Under the pieces are notes generated by a model. That model ran no database searches. It saw nothing but the letters and a program-made list of their open reading frames with translations, and was not told the DNA's origin. A stretch of 36,993 bases of DNA from Lachnospiraceae bacterium. Its GTDB lineage: Bacteria > Bacillota > Clostridia > Lachnospirales > Lachnospiraceae. Below are positions 7,550 to 15,471 of this stretch, piece by piece (position 1 is the stretch's first letter; each line of letters begins with the position of its first letter). The stretch lies in assembly GCA_017520155.1 (NCBI GenBank), contig JAFXGR010000010.1:1-36993 (forward strand). Reading direction: 5' to 3'. Position numbers and translations under genes: made by a program.

Positions 7550-8929
7550 ATGAAAAATATTACAATAGAAAATATAAGCAGGGTATGTAAAGGCAGCTTG
7601 CATTATGCGCAAGAGGAAATAAAAAACATAGAAGCAAAGGGAGTTGCTATTGATTCCCGAAAGGTAGAAGAAGGGTATATTTTTATTGCAGTAAAAGGGG
7701 AAAGAGCAGATGGTCACAGCTTTATTTCTCAGGTTTTTGAGAAAAGGGCACTGGCGGTTATTTGTGAAGAACTGCCAAAGGAACCAAAAGGACCTTGTAT
7801 TTTAGTAGAAAACAGCCTTCAAGCCTTAAAGGATCTGGCAGAGTTTTATCGCAGCTGCTTTACTATTCCGGTAATCGGGATTACGGGAAGTGTGGGAAAG
7901 ACAAGTACAAAAGAATTTATTGCCGGAGTACTTTCTGAAAAATATCGTGTGGGTAAAACTCAGGGGAATTTTAATAACGAAATTGGACTGCCCTTAACCA
8001 TTTTAAGTATAAAAAAAGAGCATGAAGTTGCTGTGTTGGAGATGGGAATCAGTGACTTTGGAGAAATGCATCGCCTGAGTAAAATGGCAAAGCCGGATTA
8101 TTGTGTGCTCACCAATATTGGACAATGTCATCTGGAAAATCTAAATGATCGTGATGGTGTTTTAGCAGCAAAATCGGAAATCTTTGATTATTTAAACCCC
8201 AAGGGTTATATTTATGTCAATGGAGATGATGATAAGCTGATTACCTTAAAAACACAGTGGAAGGAGCGCTTGATTACCTTCGGAAGAGGGGAAGATAATG
8301 ATCTTATTGCCTATGGAGAAGCTTCCCGAGGACTTTTAGGAAGCTGCTGCAATATGAAAGGGCTCATTGAGCTGAAAAACGTATTTATCAATCTTCCCGG
8401 GGAGCATATGGTACTTAATGCTTTGGCAGCAACTGCAGTAGCCTTTAAGCTGGGACTGACTGCACAGGAGATTGTCCGGGGAATGAAAAAAGTAGAAAGA
8501 GTCAGTGGAAGAAGTAATCTTATTCCCTTGAAGGAGTGTATGGTAATAGATGACTGTTATAATGCAAATCCTGTTTCCATGGAAGCAGCACTGGAATTAC
8601 TGCAGCAGGCTAAGGGAAGAAAGATAGCTATTTTAGGAGATATGTTTGAGCTGGGAGAAAAAGAAAAAGAAATGCATTATAAGCTGGGAGCTTATGCTGC
8701 AAAAAAGGTAGATATTCTCATTTGTATCGGAAAACTTTCAGCCCATATGTACGAAGGAGCCCAAAATCATAAAAATGAGAAAACAGAAATAATTTATTTG
8801 GAAGAAAAAGACAAATTATATCATTACTTAGAAAAAATAAAAAAACCGGAGGATACTTTTTTAGTAAAAGCATCCCACGGTATGGGCTTTGCTGATATTA
8901 TCTCCTGGATGGAATCAAATTTTTCCTGA
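7550..8929 (+). CDS. murF: UDP-N-acetylmuramoyl-tripeptide--D-alanyl-D-alanine ligase
   Basis: Adds D-Ala-D-Ala to UDP-MurNAc-tripeptide, the last cytoplasmic step of the precursor pathway. Its 459 residues match the family length. The Mur ligase P-loop GITGSVGKTSTKE is at about residue 110, and NFNNEIGLPLT follows near 140. EMGISDFGEM and the NIGQCHLEN segment continue the central ATP domain. DDCYNANPVSMEAAL and ILGDMFELG in the C-terminal domain are typical of MurF as opposed to MurC, D or E. CCGGAG lies upstream of the ATG. It probably shares a transcript with ddl. No classical terminator follows; a 165-base palindromic element starts 32 bases after its stop. Confidence 0.94.
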   Translation: MKNITIENISRVCKGSLHYAQEEIKNIEAKGVAIDSRKVEEGYIFIAVKGERADGHSFISQVFEKRALAVICEELPKEPKGPCILVENSLQALKDLAEFYRSCFTIPVIGITGSVGKTSTKEFIAGVLSEKYRVGKTQGNFNNEIGLPLTILSIKKEHEVAVLEMGISDFGEMHRLSKMAKPDYCVLTNIGQCHLENLNDRDGVLAAKSEIFDYLNPKGYIYVNGDDDKLITLKTQWKERLITFGRGEDNDLIAYGEASRGLLGSCCNMKGLIELKNVFINLPGEHMVLNALAATAVAFKLGLTAQEIVRGMKKVERVSGRSNLIPLKECMVIDDCYNANPVSMEAALELLQQAKGRKIAILGDMFELGEKEKEMHYKLGAYAAKKVDILICIGKLSAHMYEGAQNHKNEKTEIIYLEEKDKLYHYLEKIKKPEDTFLVKASHGMGFADIISWMESNFS

Positions 8930-8960
8930 TAATTAAGGAGAGCAGAAAAAATATTCTATA

Positions 8961-9125
8961 CTAGTACAGTGAATATTAAATAACTGATATCTTGACTTGC
9001 CTGATTGTTCGATTGCTGTGTTGTTGTCAGTCGGCGTAGCACCAACTACGCCTTATTCCTCCGCCTTGCACTGGAAACAATCATCCAGCGTCAATATATC
9101 AGAAACTTAATTTTCACTGTACTAG
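8961..9125. repeat. Nested palindromic element, GCGTAG-core family, copy 2
   Basis: The left end CTAGTACAGTGAA (8961-8973) and right end TTTTCACTGTACTAG (9111-9125) are inverted repeats. The match continues inward with few mismatches through CTGATAT and TTGAC for about 35 bases. At the exact centre GGCGTAG (9033-9039) faces CTACGCC (9046-9052). This layout, with a centred GCGTAG/CTACGC core, is shared with 1-113, although the outer ends differ. It sits between convergent murF and plsC, and its right end overlaps the plsC stop codon. Its size and lack of coding capacity fit a MITE-like element. Confidence 0.75.
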
Positions 9126-9851
9126 AGCTTTGTTTTTTAGATACATTGACTTAATCTGGTCGGAAACATAAACGGCCAGATTTTTTTTGTTTTCCGGAGG
9201 CAATTCCTTTATTACGATAGGTTTGCCATATTCAATAATAACATGGGCCTTTTTAATTTTAGGAAAATGATCTTCAAAAATATCGGCAGTATTATTTAGG
9301 GAAACGGGAATGATGGGACAGCCGGATTTTTCTGCCAACTTAAAGCTTCCTCCATGGAAGGGAAGAAAACTGTCATTTACTTTATTCCTGGTTCCTTCCG
9401 GGAAAATAAAAATGGAAATACCGGATTTTAATTTTTCAATTCCTTTTAATATAGTCTCCATTCCCTGGCGAATATTTTCACGGTCTAAAAAAAGACAATG
9501 GAGATTTCTCATCCAGTTTCTTAGTAAAGGAAATTTTTCCATTTCCTTTTTGGAGATAAAACCGGTAGGAGAGGGAACACGGACATAAGTTAAAAGAATA
9601 TCAAAAAAGCTCCTGTGGTTGGCAACATAAAGTACGGCCTGATCCTTAGGTACATTCTCCTCACCTAAAACAGTGACACGAACACCGGTTATTTTTAAAC
9701 ACTGGCGAAAGGCCCAGTTAACAATAGCCAGGCTGGAACGGTTTTTGGCATCCTGATTAAAGTGTCCCAGAATCCATTCTGCAATCAGCAGGGGGATACT
9801 GAAGATTAAAAAAGAAATTACAAAGAGCACAACGAAAATAAAACGAATCAT
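9114..9851 (-). CDS. plsC: 1-acyl-sn-glycerol-3-phosphate acyltransferase
   Basis: Transfers the second acyl chain to lysophosphatidic acid at the inner face of the membrane, making phosphatidic acid. 245 residues, with an N-terminal membrane segment (about 3-25). The catalytic NHxxxxD motif appears as NHRSFFD near residue 78. FPEGTRNK near residue 150 is the glycerol-phosphate binding motif, and PIIPVSLNNT follows. GGAAAGGACC precedes the ATG. The final residues (LVQ) and the stop TGA lie inside the terminal inverted repeat of the element at 8961-9125, so the original C-terminus was probably replaced when that element arrived. The catalytic part is unaffected. LPLAT relatives with other acyl acceptors cannot be excluded. 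Confidence 0.9.
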   Translation of the reverse strand: MIRFIFVVLFVISFLIFSIPLLIAEWILGHFNQDAKNRSSLAIVNWAFRQCLKITGVRVTVLGEENVPKDQAVLYVANHRSFFDILLTYVRVPSPTGFISKKEMEKFPLLRNWMRNLHCLFLDRENIRQGMETILKGIEKLKSGISIFIFPEGTRNKVNDSFLPFHGGSFKLAEKSGCPIIPVSLNNTADIFEDHFPKIKKAHVIIEYGKPIVIKELPPENKKNLAVYVSDQIKSMYLKNKALVQ

Positions 9852-10027
9852 TCAAGGTCCTTTCCGGCCTGATACCCTTCCTTAGGAACAAGCCTGTATA
9901 GTGATTGTATAAGGATAAAACAAGCCCATAAAGAGAGTCAGTCCCTTAAGTTAAATGTACTGCACAAGTAGGTTTAGTATACAGGAAAAAAGAAAAAGGA
10001 ACAAGTAAAAATAGAAGGAACTGTGAA

Positions 10028-10055
10028 TTGTCATAGGCAAAGGAGAATATATTAT
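10028..10055 (+). promoter_or_regulatory. Possible sigma-A promoter before the PrcB-like gene
   Basis: TTGTCA (10028-10033) and TATTAT (10050-10055) have 16-base spacing. It could start a transcript through the lipoprotein gene and pyrC-pyrK-pyrD, since no terminator is seen between them. The start site would fall only about 20 bases before the coding region. No PyrR-type attenuator was recognised. Confidence 0.35.
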
Positions 10056-10083
10056 AGGAAGAATAAGCCATTGAGGAATGGAA

Positions 10084-10488
10084 ATGAAAAAAAATTATGT
10101 ACTGTTGCTTGTGTTGTTCTCCCTTTTTTTTACAGGATGTAATATCAAAGTAATATCAGAAGAGAATAAAAAAGAAATCCCTTTTGTTATTTTAGGTCAG
10201 GAGGTTATTCCGGAAGAAGTAAAAAAATTAATAGAAAGCAAAAAGGAGCAGCAAATAAAGCTTACTTATGTAGATGATGAAAAACGATATATTATTATCG
10301 GATACGGAAAACAAAATACGGGAGGTTATTCCATTTATATTGAAGATCTTTATGCTGCAGATAATGGGATTATTGTGGATACTGCTTTGGTTGCACCAAA
10401 AAATACAGCAGAGGTAAAAAAAGTTCCCTCTTATCCTGTTATGGTAATCCAGATTTCGGAAATGGCACTTCCTATAGTTTTTCGTTAA
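10084..10488 (+). CDS. PrcB-like lipoprotein
   Basis: A 134-residue predicted lipoprotein. The signal segment NYVLLLVLFSLFF is followed by the lipobox FTGC, with the lipidated Cys at about residue 20. The mature part carries GYGKQNTGGYSI, followed by a closing PSYPVMVIQI strand. This GxxxTGGY pattern is typical of the PrcB C-terminal domain, named after a Treponema protease-complex subunit; the job in Firmicutes is unknown. An ATG at 10078 is open but only one base from GAGG, so the ATG at 10084 is preferred. The gene ends about 70 bases before pyrC and may share its transcript, without an obvious functional link. Confidence 0.75.
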   Translation: MKKNYVLLLVLFSLFFTGCNIKVISEENKKEIPFVILGQEVIPEEVKKLIESKKEQQIKLTYVDDEKRYIIIGYGKQNTGGYSIYIEDLYAADNGIIVDTALVAPKNTAEVKKVPSYPVMVIQISEMALPIVFR

Positions 10489-10559
10489 GGGGTATGCTAT
10501 ACTGTAGGAGAATTATTGTAACAGGAAGCCCACACACAAAAGAAAGACAGGATGCAAAG

Positions 10560-11855
10560 ATGATTTTAATTAAAGATGGATATTTATTAGATCCCGAGAG
10601 TGGATATGAAGGGGAAGCAGACATTCTTATTCAGGGAGAGACAATCAAAAGGATATTTTTCGGAGGAGGAGTTGAGCCTTCTATGCTGATGGTGGAGGAT
10701 CTTGAAATACTGGATGCCCAGGGACAATGTGTTGCTCCGGGGTTGGTAGATGTTCATGTTCATTTCAGAGAACCGGGATTTGAATATAAGGAGGACATTT
10801 CTTCAGGAGCAAAGGCTGCGGCAAAGGGGGGCTATACAACGGTAGTATTAATGGCAAATACAAAACCTTTGGTGGATAATCCGGAAACCTTGGAATATGT
10901 GAATGCTAAGGCAAAAGAAACGGATATCCACGTAAGAACCTGTGCAGCAGTAAGTAAGGGATTTGAAGGAAAAGAATTTACGGACTATGAAAAGCTGCTA
11001 TCCTTAGGAGCTGTAGGGTTTACCGATGATGGAATGCCTTTAATGGATGAAAACTTTTTATATCAGGCAATGGAAAAAATTGCAAAGCTGCAGGTGCCTA
11101 TCAGCCTTCATGAAGAAAATCCCCGGCTTATTTCAGAAAACGGCATTAATGCAGGAAAAGCAGCTGCCTATTTTCAGATAAAAGGTTCACCAAAAGAAGC
11201 AGAAATTTCTATGGTAAAACGAGATGTGGAATTGGCAAAGAAAACAGGGGCCGTGTTAAATGTACAGCATATCAGCTGTAAAGAAACAGTAGAAATTATT
11301 CGTCAGGCAAAAGAGCAGGGGTATGACAATATTCATGCAGAGGCAACACCCCATCATTTTACGTTGAATGAGGAGGCGGTGATTGAGTGGGCAGCTATGG
11401 CAAAAATGAATCCTCCATTAAGAGAAGAAGAGGACCGAAAAGCAATTATTGAAGGACTTAAGGATGGGACCATTGAGATAATTGCTACAGATCATGCACC
11501 TCACAGCAAGGAAGAAAAAGAAAGAGAAATAACGAAGGCTCCCAGCGGTATTTTAGGACTGGAAACTGCGCTGGCTTTGGGATTAGGAGAACTGGTAGAA
11601 AAAAACGGAATGTCTTTACTGGATCTGATTGAACGAATGAGTTATTTTCCTGCCAAAATGTACGGTCTTGAAGCCGGTTATGTAAAAGAAGGAGGACCGG
11701 CAGATTTAGTAATTTTCGATCCCAATGAACTATGGAGAGTAGAGAAATTTTTATCTAAATCACAAAATTCTCCCTTTTTGGGAAAAATGATGCTGGGAAA
11801 AGTAAAAACTACGATTTGCAAAGGAAAAATTATTTATCAGGATAAGGAAGAATAA
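10560..11855 (+). CDS. pyrC: Dihydroorotase
   Basis: Cyclises carbamoyl-aspartate to dihydroorotate in pyrimidine synthesis; a cytoplasmic zinc enzyme of the amidohydrolase family. The zinc motif DVHVHFREPG lies at about residues 63-72, with further metal or substrate motifs SLHEENP, NVQHISC and ATDHAPHS (near 310). This is the class I bacterial type, about 430 residues. The frame stays open upstream to 10494, but homologous proteins begin with a MILIKxGY-type sequence, so the ATG at 10560, preceded by CAGGATG, is chosen. It is followed 15 bases later by pyrK and then pyrD, so all three form an operon. Confidence 0.93.
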   Translation: MILIKDGYLLDPESGYEGEADILIQGETIKRIFFGGGVEPSMLMVEDLEILDAQGQCVAPGLVDVHVHFREPGFEYKEDISSGAKAAAKGGYTTVVLMANTKPLVDNPETLEYVNAKAKETDIHVRTCAAVSKGFEGKEFTDYEKLLSLGAVGFTDDGMPLMDENFLYQAMEKIAKLQVPISLHEENPRLISENGINAGKAAAYFQIKGSPKEAEISMVKRDVELAKKTGAVLNVQHISCKETVEIIRQAKEQGYDNIHAEATPHHFTLNEEAVIEWAAMAKMNPPLREEEDRKAIIEGLKDGTIEIIATDHAPHSKEEKEREITKAPSGILGLETALALGLGELVEKNGMSLLDLIERMSYFPAKMYGLEAGYVKEGGPADLVIFDPNELWRVEKFLSKSQNSPFLGKMMLGKVKTTICKGKIIYQDKEE

Positions 11856-11870
11856 AGGAGAAGCAGCTCT

Positions 11871-12647
11871 ATGGCAGGAAAGAAAAAAGTATTGGCAAAG
11901 GTAGTAAAACAGGAACAGATAGCCAACGGGATTTTTGATCTTTGGCTGCAAACGGATTTGGCAAAGGAGGCTGCAAGTGGTCAGTTTGTGGGAGTATATC
12001 CAAGGGATAAAAGTAATTTACTACCCAGACCTATCAGTATCTGTGAGGTAAAAAAAGAAGAAAGCATCTTAAGACTGGTGTATCGTGTTCAGGGAGAGGG
12101 AACGAAGGAGTTTTCTCAATTAGAGCCGGGAGAAGATATTTGGATCTTAGGAATTTTGGGAAATGGATTTTCTAAAGAGGAAGGAAAAGGCAAAAAGGTT
12201 CTGTTAATGGGAGGAGGAATCGGTGTACCTCCCATGCTCCAGCTGGCAAAGGAGCTGGAAGCAGAAAGTACGGTAATTTTAGGATATCGGAATGAAGAGC
12301 TTTTTTTAAAGAAAGAATTTGAGCCTTATGGAAAAGTGCTGACAGCAACAGAGGATGGCTCTGTGGGAATAAAAGGAAATGTAATGAATGTTATAGAAAA
12401 AGAACAGCCGGAGGCTGATTTGATTTATGCCTGCGGCCCCCTTCCCATGTTAAAGGCCATTAAAGAATATGCAGCGAAGAAAAATATTCCGGCCTATTTA
12501 TCATTAGAGGAGAGAATGGCCTGTGGAGTGGGAGCCTGTCTTGGATGTGTATGTAAAACGACAAAAAAAGATCACCATTCCCATGTGGATAATGCCAGAA
12601 TATGTACAGACGGTCCTGTATTTTTGGCAGAGGATGTTCTGATATAG
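11871..12647 (+). CDS. pyrK: Dihydroorotate dehydrogenase electron-transfer subunit
   Basis: An FAD and [2Fe-2S] protein that passes electrons from PyrD-bound FMN to NAD+ in the two-subunit class 1B dihydroorotate dehydrogenase. The ferredoxin-reductase fold is shown by LLPRPISICEV (FAD binding, about residues 46-56) and LLMGGGIGVPPML (nucleotide domain, about 110-125). The cluster cysteines appear as CGVGACLGCVCKT plus a later ICTDGPVF (about 220-250). 258 residues is normal. GGAG lies upstream of the ATG. It is adjacent to its partner pyrD. Confidence 0.92.
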   Translation: MAGKKKVLAKVVKQEQIANGIFDLWLQTDLAKEAASGQFVGVYPRDKSNLLPRPISICEVKKEESILRLVYRVQGEGTKEFSQLEPGEDIWILGILGNGFSKEEGKGKKVLLMGGGIGVPPMLQLAKELEAESTVILGYRNEELFLKKEFEPYGKVLTATEDGSVGIKGNVMNVIEKEQPEADLIYACGPLPMLKAIKEYAAKKNIPAYLSLEERMACGVGACLGCVCKTTKKDHHSHVDNARICTDGPVFLAEDVLI

Positions 12648-12690
12648 AAAGAGAATTGTAATGTAAATGAAAGAATAAAGGATGGGCAAA

Positions 12691-13596
12691 ATGAGAGATA
12701 CAACAGTTAAGATTGCAGGTGTTACCTTTAAGAATCCTGTAATGACAGGCTCCGGAACCTTTGGCTCCGGAATGGAATATCAGGAATTTGTAGATTTAAA
12801 TCAGCTGGGAGCAGTAGTAACAAAGGGGGTGGCCAATGTTGCCTGGCCGGGTAATCCTACTCCCAGAGTAGCTGAAGTATATGGAGGGATGTTAAATGCC
12901 ATTGGGCTGCAAAATCCCGGAATAGACGTTTTTATCGAAAGAGATTTAAAATTTTTGGAACAATACGATACCCGTGTTATTGTCAATGTTTGTGGAAAAA
13001 CCATAGAAGATTATATTGAAGTGGTGGAAAAGCTGGGAGATACCAAGGTTGATCTTTTAGAAATCAATGTTTCCTGTCCCAATGTAAAAGAAGGAGCCAT
13101 TGCTTTTGGGCAGCGTTGTGATGCCCTGGAACAGATAACAAGGGAAGTAAAAAAATATGCAAAGCAGCCTGTAATTATGAAATTAAGCCCTAATGTGACA
13201 GATATTTCTGAAATGGCAAAGGCGGCAGAGGCAGCAGGGGCAGATGCCATATCCTTGATCAACACCCTTACGGCAGCTAAGATCGATATTTACAAAAGAA
13301 AATTTGTTTTAGCTAATAAAACAGGAGGAATGTCAGGACCTGCCATTAAGCCTGTTGCTGTGAGAATGGTATATCAGGCAGCTCAGGCAGTAAAGATACC
13401 TATTATTGGAATGGGAGGAATTGCTACAGCAGAGGATGCCATAGAGTTTATGATGGCAGGGGCAACTGCAGTAGCGGTAGGAGCCATGAATTTTGTAAAT
13501 CCTTATGCAACCATAGAGGTGGTAAAAGGAATAGAAGAGTTTATGGAGAGCCAAAAAATTGAGCGTATCACTGATTTGATTGGCTGTGTACAATAA
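12691..13596 (+). CDS. pyrD: Dihydroorotate dehydrogenase, class 1B catalytic subunit
   Basis: An FMN enzyme oxidising dihydroorotate to orotate together with PyrK. NVSCPNVKEG (near residue 126) contains the Cys that acts as the catalytic base in class 1 enzymes. GSGTFGSGMEY (about 19-29), MKLSPNVTD and GMGGIATAEDA are FMN-barrel motifs of this family. An ATG at 12682 is also in frame, but AAGGA ends directly against it, while spacing to the ATG at 12691 is about nine bases. About 301 residues. The operon appears to stop here: the next gene has its own sporulation-type promoter, and a terminator-like hairpin at 13649-13695 overlaps that gene's ribosome binding site. Confidence 0.93.
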   Translation: MRDTTVKIAGVTFKNPVMTGSGTFGSGMEYQEFVDLNQLGAVVTKGVANVAWPGNPTPRVAEVYGGMLNAIGLQNPGIDVFIERDLKFLEQYDTRVIVNVCGKTIEDYIEVVEKLGDTKVDLLEINVSCPNVKEGAIAFGQRCDALEQITREVKKYAKQPVIMKLSPNVTDISEMAKAAEAAGADAISLINTLTAAKIDIYKRKFVLANKTGGMSGPAIKPVAVRMVYQAAQAVKIPIIGMGGIATAEDAIEFMMAGATAVAVGAMNFVNPYATIEVVKGIEEFMESQKIERITDLIGCVQ

Positions 13597-13638
13597 ATAA
13601 GTAGAAGAAAGCAGTGGCTAAACGGCTATAATAAATAT

Positions 13639-13668
13639 GGTATAAGTAACCTTCTGAATTCATATACT
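13639..13668 (+). promoter_or_regulatory. Putative sigma-E promoter of the SPOCS/LysM gene
   Basis: GGTATAA (13639-13645) and CATATACT (13661-13668) are 15 bases apart, fitting the sigma-E CATAnnnT -10 pattern. The expected start near 13675 lies inside the loop of the hairpin described at 13649-13695. The gene encodes a sporulation-type protein, so site and product agree. Confidence 0.5.
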
Positions 13669-13695
13669 TTTGTAGTAGGATTCAGGAGGTTTTTT
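13649..13695 (+). terminator. Terminator-like hairpin of the pyr operon overlapping a ribosome binding site
   Basis: ACCTTCTGAAT (13649-13659) pairs with ATTCAGGAGGT (13680-13690): 11 pairs with one G-U, a 20-base loop and then six T's (13690-13695). The 3' arm contains AGGAGG, the ribosome binding site of the gene starting at 13696. Transcripts reading through from pyrD would fold this hairpin and stop, or at least hide the site. Transcripts from the sigma-E-like promoter would lack the left arm. Confidence 0.6.
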
Positions 13696-15243
13696 ATGGA
13701 AAAAATAACATCCAATTTACATAGGGAAGAAATAAAATGTGGTGATCGTCTGCAATTTGTTGTAGAAGAAGATAAAAATATCAGTGACCAGAGTCCGGAT
13801 ATTATCAAAATTCTTATGGAGGAGGGAGAAGTATCCATTGAGGAAGCAAGACCCATAAAGGATGGGGCTGAGCTTAGGGGAAAATTAAAATACTATGTTT
13901 TGTATCTTACGAATGAAGGAGAGCAAAAGTTAAATAAAATATCGGGAGAGATATCGTGGGAAGAAAAAGTGCGGGTAGAGGGGATGGAGCCCACAGATTT
14001 GATTGGAGTAGAAAAATCCATAGAAGATATAAAATGCAGCTGCATCAATTCCAGAAAAATGAATATAAAGGCATTATTATGTCTGGAAGTTCAGGTAAAG
14101 GAAATACGGGATGAAGAAATAATTACCGCAATAGAACAGGAACAGATAGAGCAAAGACAGGTTCCCTTATTGTGCTCCAATTTAGTTTTACAGCGCAGGG
14201 AAAGTTTGCGAATGAAGGAAGAGATAGAGCTGCCGGATAAGTTTCCTGCAATAGAACAGATGCTGTGGAAGTCCATGACCTTAAATCGATGGGAAGTAAA
14301 ACCTTTGGAAGACAGAATTGTTATTCAATGGGAATGCAGTGTTTTTATTTTATACAAAGCATTATCTGAACAAGAAGAGATTAAAAGCTATGAGACCAAG
14401 ATAAAAAACAGCATTAATCTGGAATGTGAAGGAAGTCACAGCGGTATGACAGACTGTATTATCCCCAAAATAAAAAACTGGGGTATACAGGTAAAGGAAG
14501 ACCGGGATGGAGAAGATAGAATTTTAGAGGCAGAAATGAACTTTGAGCCGGAAATCAAATTATATGAGGAAGTGAATATTCCTGTACTTACCGATGTGTA
14601 TGGAATTCAGGAAGAGATTACCCCGGTATTTCGTCCGGGAGTCTATGGATTACTTAGAGAAAAGCAGCAATCCAGGCTTAAGCTAAATAAAAACTTAAGA
14701 ATTCCCGCCTCCTTTCCTCCAATTCTTCAAGTTTGTCACATTCATACAGGAAATATATGTTGGGAAATTTCTGAACAAAAGGAGGAAAATTTTGTAGAGG
14801 GAACAGTTCCTCTTTATATTTTATACATGTCAGAAAAAGAGGAAGAACCCTTTGCCTGTTTAAAGGAAGAACTGTCCTTTCAATATAAAATAGAAGATAA
14901 AAAAGAGGGAGAAGAACTTTCCTATGAGATCTGTGCTTTGGTACAGGAGGTAAAAGCAACCATATTGGATCAGGAAGAAATGGAAATAAAATGCAGCCTG
15001 TATCTGGAGGTTTGGCCCATGGAAGAAGGAAGGAGAGAATATGTGGAAGGAATAGAACGAAAAGAGCTTCCTGCCCAAAAAAGAAATAAAATGCCGGGAA
15101 TGGTGGTTTATCGGGCTACGGAGGAGGAGAACATCTGGGAAATAGGGAAAAGATATTATGTTTCTTTAGAAAGTATTCGCAGTGTAAATCAGCTGGAGAG
15201 TGATATGCTTTGTCATGGGGAAAAAATTTTGTTAATTCGATAG
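13696..15243 (+). CDS. SPOCS (DUF3794) and LysM domain sporulation-type protein
   Basis: A 515-residue protein with no signal peptide. It carries repeated DUF3794/SPOCS-type beta domains, the first at about residues 10-115 (SPDIIKILMEEGEVSIEEA, LRGKLKYYVLYL) and others at roughly 165-280 and 320-440. A single C-terminal LysM domain (about 467-515) starts MVVYRATEEENIWEIGKRYY and ends with GEKILLI. LysM binds glycan, and SPOCS domains are linked to spore-coat or cortex assembly, as in SpoVID. It probably assembles on the spore surface in the mother cell. The AGGAGG site lies in the hairpin at 13649-13695. A terminator follows at 15261-15293. Confidence 0.85.
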   Translation: MEKITSNLHREEIKCGDRLQFVVEEDKNISDQSPDIIKILMEEGEVSIEEARPIKDGAELRGKLKYYVLYLTNEGEQKLNKISGEISWEEKVRVEGMEPTDLIGVEKSIEDIKCSCINSRKMNIKALLCLEVQVKEIRDEEIITAIEQEQIEQRQVPLLCSNLVLQRRESLRMKEEIELPDKFPAIEQMLWKSMTLNRWEVKPLEDRIVIQWECSVFILYKALSEQEEIKSYETKIKNSINLECEGSHSGMTDCIIPKIKNWGIQVKEDRDGEDRILEAEMNFEPEIKLYEEVNIPVLTDVYGIQEEITPVFRPGVYGLLREKQQSRLKLNKNLRIPASFPPILQVCHIHTGNICWEISEQKEENFVEGTVPLYILYMSEKEEEPFACLKEELSFQYKIEDKKEGEELSYEICALVQEVKATILDQEEMEIKCSLYLEVWPMEEGRREYVEGIERKELPAQKRNKMPGMVVYRATEEENIWEIGKRYYVSLESIRSVNQLESDMLCHGEKILLIR

Positions 15244-15260
15244 TGATTGTTGTACTAAAA

Positions 15261-15293
15261 AAACATAGGCGTGGAAAACTGCGCCTATGTTTT
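15261..15293 (+). terminator. Intrinsic terminator after the SPOCS/LysM gene
   Basis: AAACATAGGCG (15261-15271) pairs with CGCCTATGTTT (15282-15292) around a ten-base loop. The stem ends in a short T-run. Confidence 0.75.
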
Positions 15294-15313
15294 ACAATAA
15301 CATGATAAAAATA

Positions 15314-15461
15314 TTGTAACTATTCAGAGCTATACTCAAAAATCCTTAGGATGTTCTCATTTTGGCTTCTCGCCAAATGAATTTATCGGAAAAACTGTTC
15401 TCAAATGCAAGCATTCATCACAGTTTTTCTGATAAATTCCCTTGTCTCTGAATAGTTACAA
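15314..15461. repeat. Palindromic repeat, GTAACTATTCAG family, long copy 2
   Basis: The ends TTGTAACTATTCAGAG (15314-15329) and CTCTGAATAGTTACAA (15446-15461) are perfect 16-base inverted repeats. The body aligns throughout with 305-449, sharing TTCTCGCCAAATGAATTTA and ATGCAAGCATTCATCAC. The second hairpin is AAAACTGT/ACAGTTTT here, against the weaker AAAAC/GTTTT of copy 1. It fills the space between two convergent genes and ends 11 bases from the stop codon of the minus-strand gene. Confidence 0.8.
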
Positions 15462-15471
15462 AATATTCTAT

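Noticed and set aside
10518-10529. GTAACAGGAAGC shared with the hairpin repeat at 6281-6292
   Set aside because: Only 12 bases match and the flanks do not, which is expected by chance in 37 kb.
10494-10559. In-frame upstream extension of pyrC to an ATG at 10494
   Set aside because: The 22 extra residues (LYCRRIIVTGSPHTK...) do not resemble dihydroorotase, and the ATG at 10560 gives the normal family start and length.
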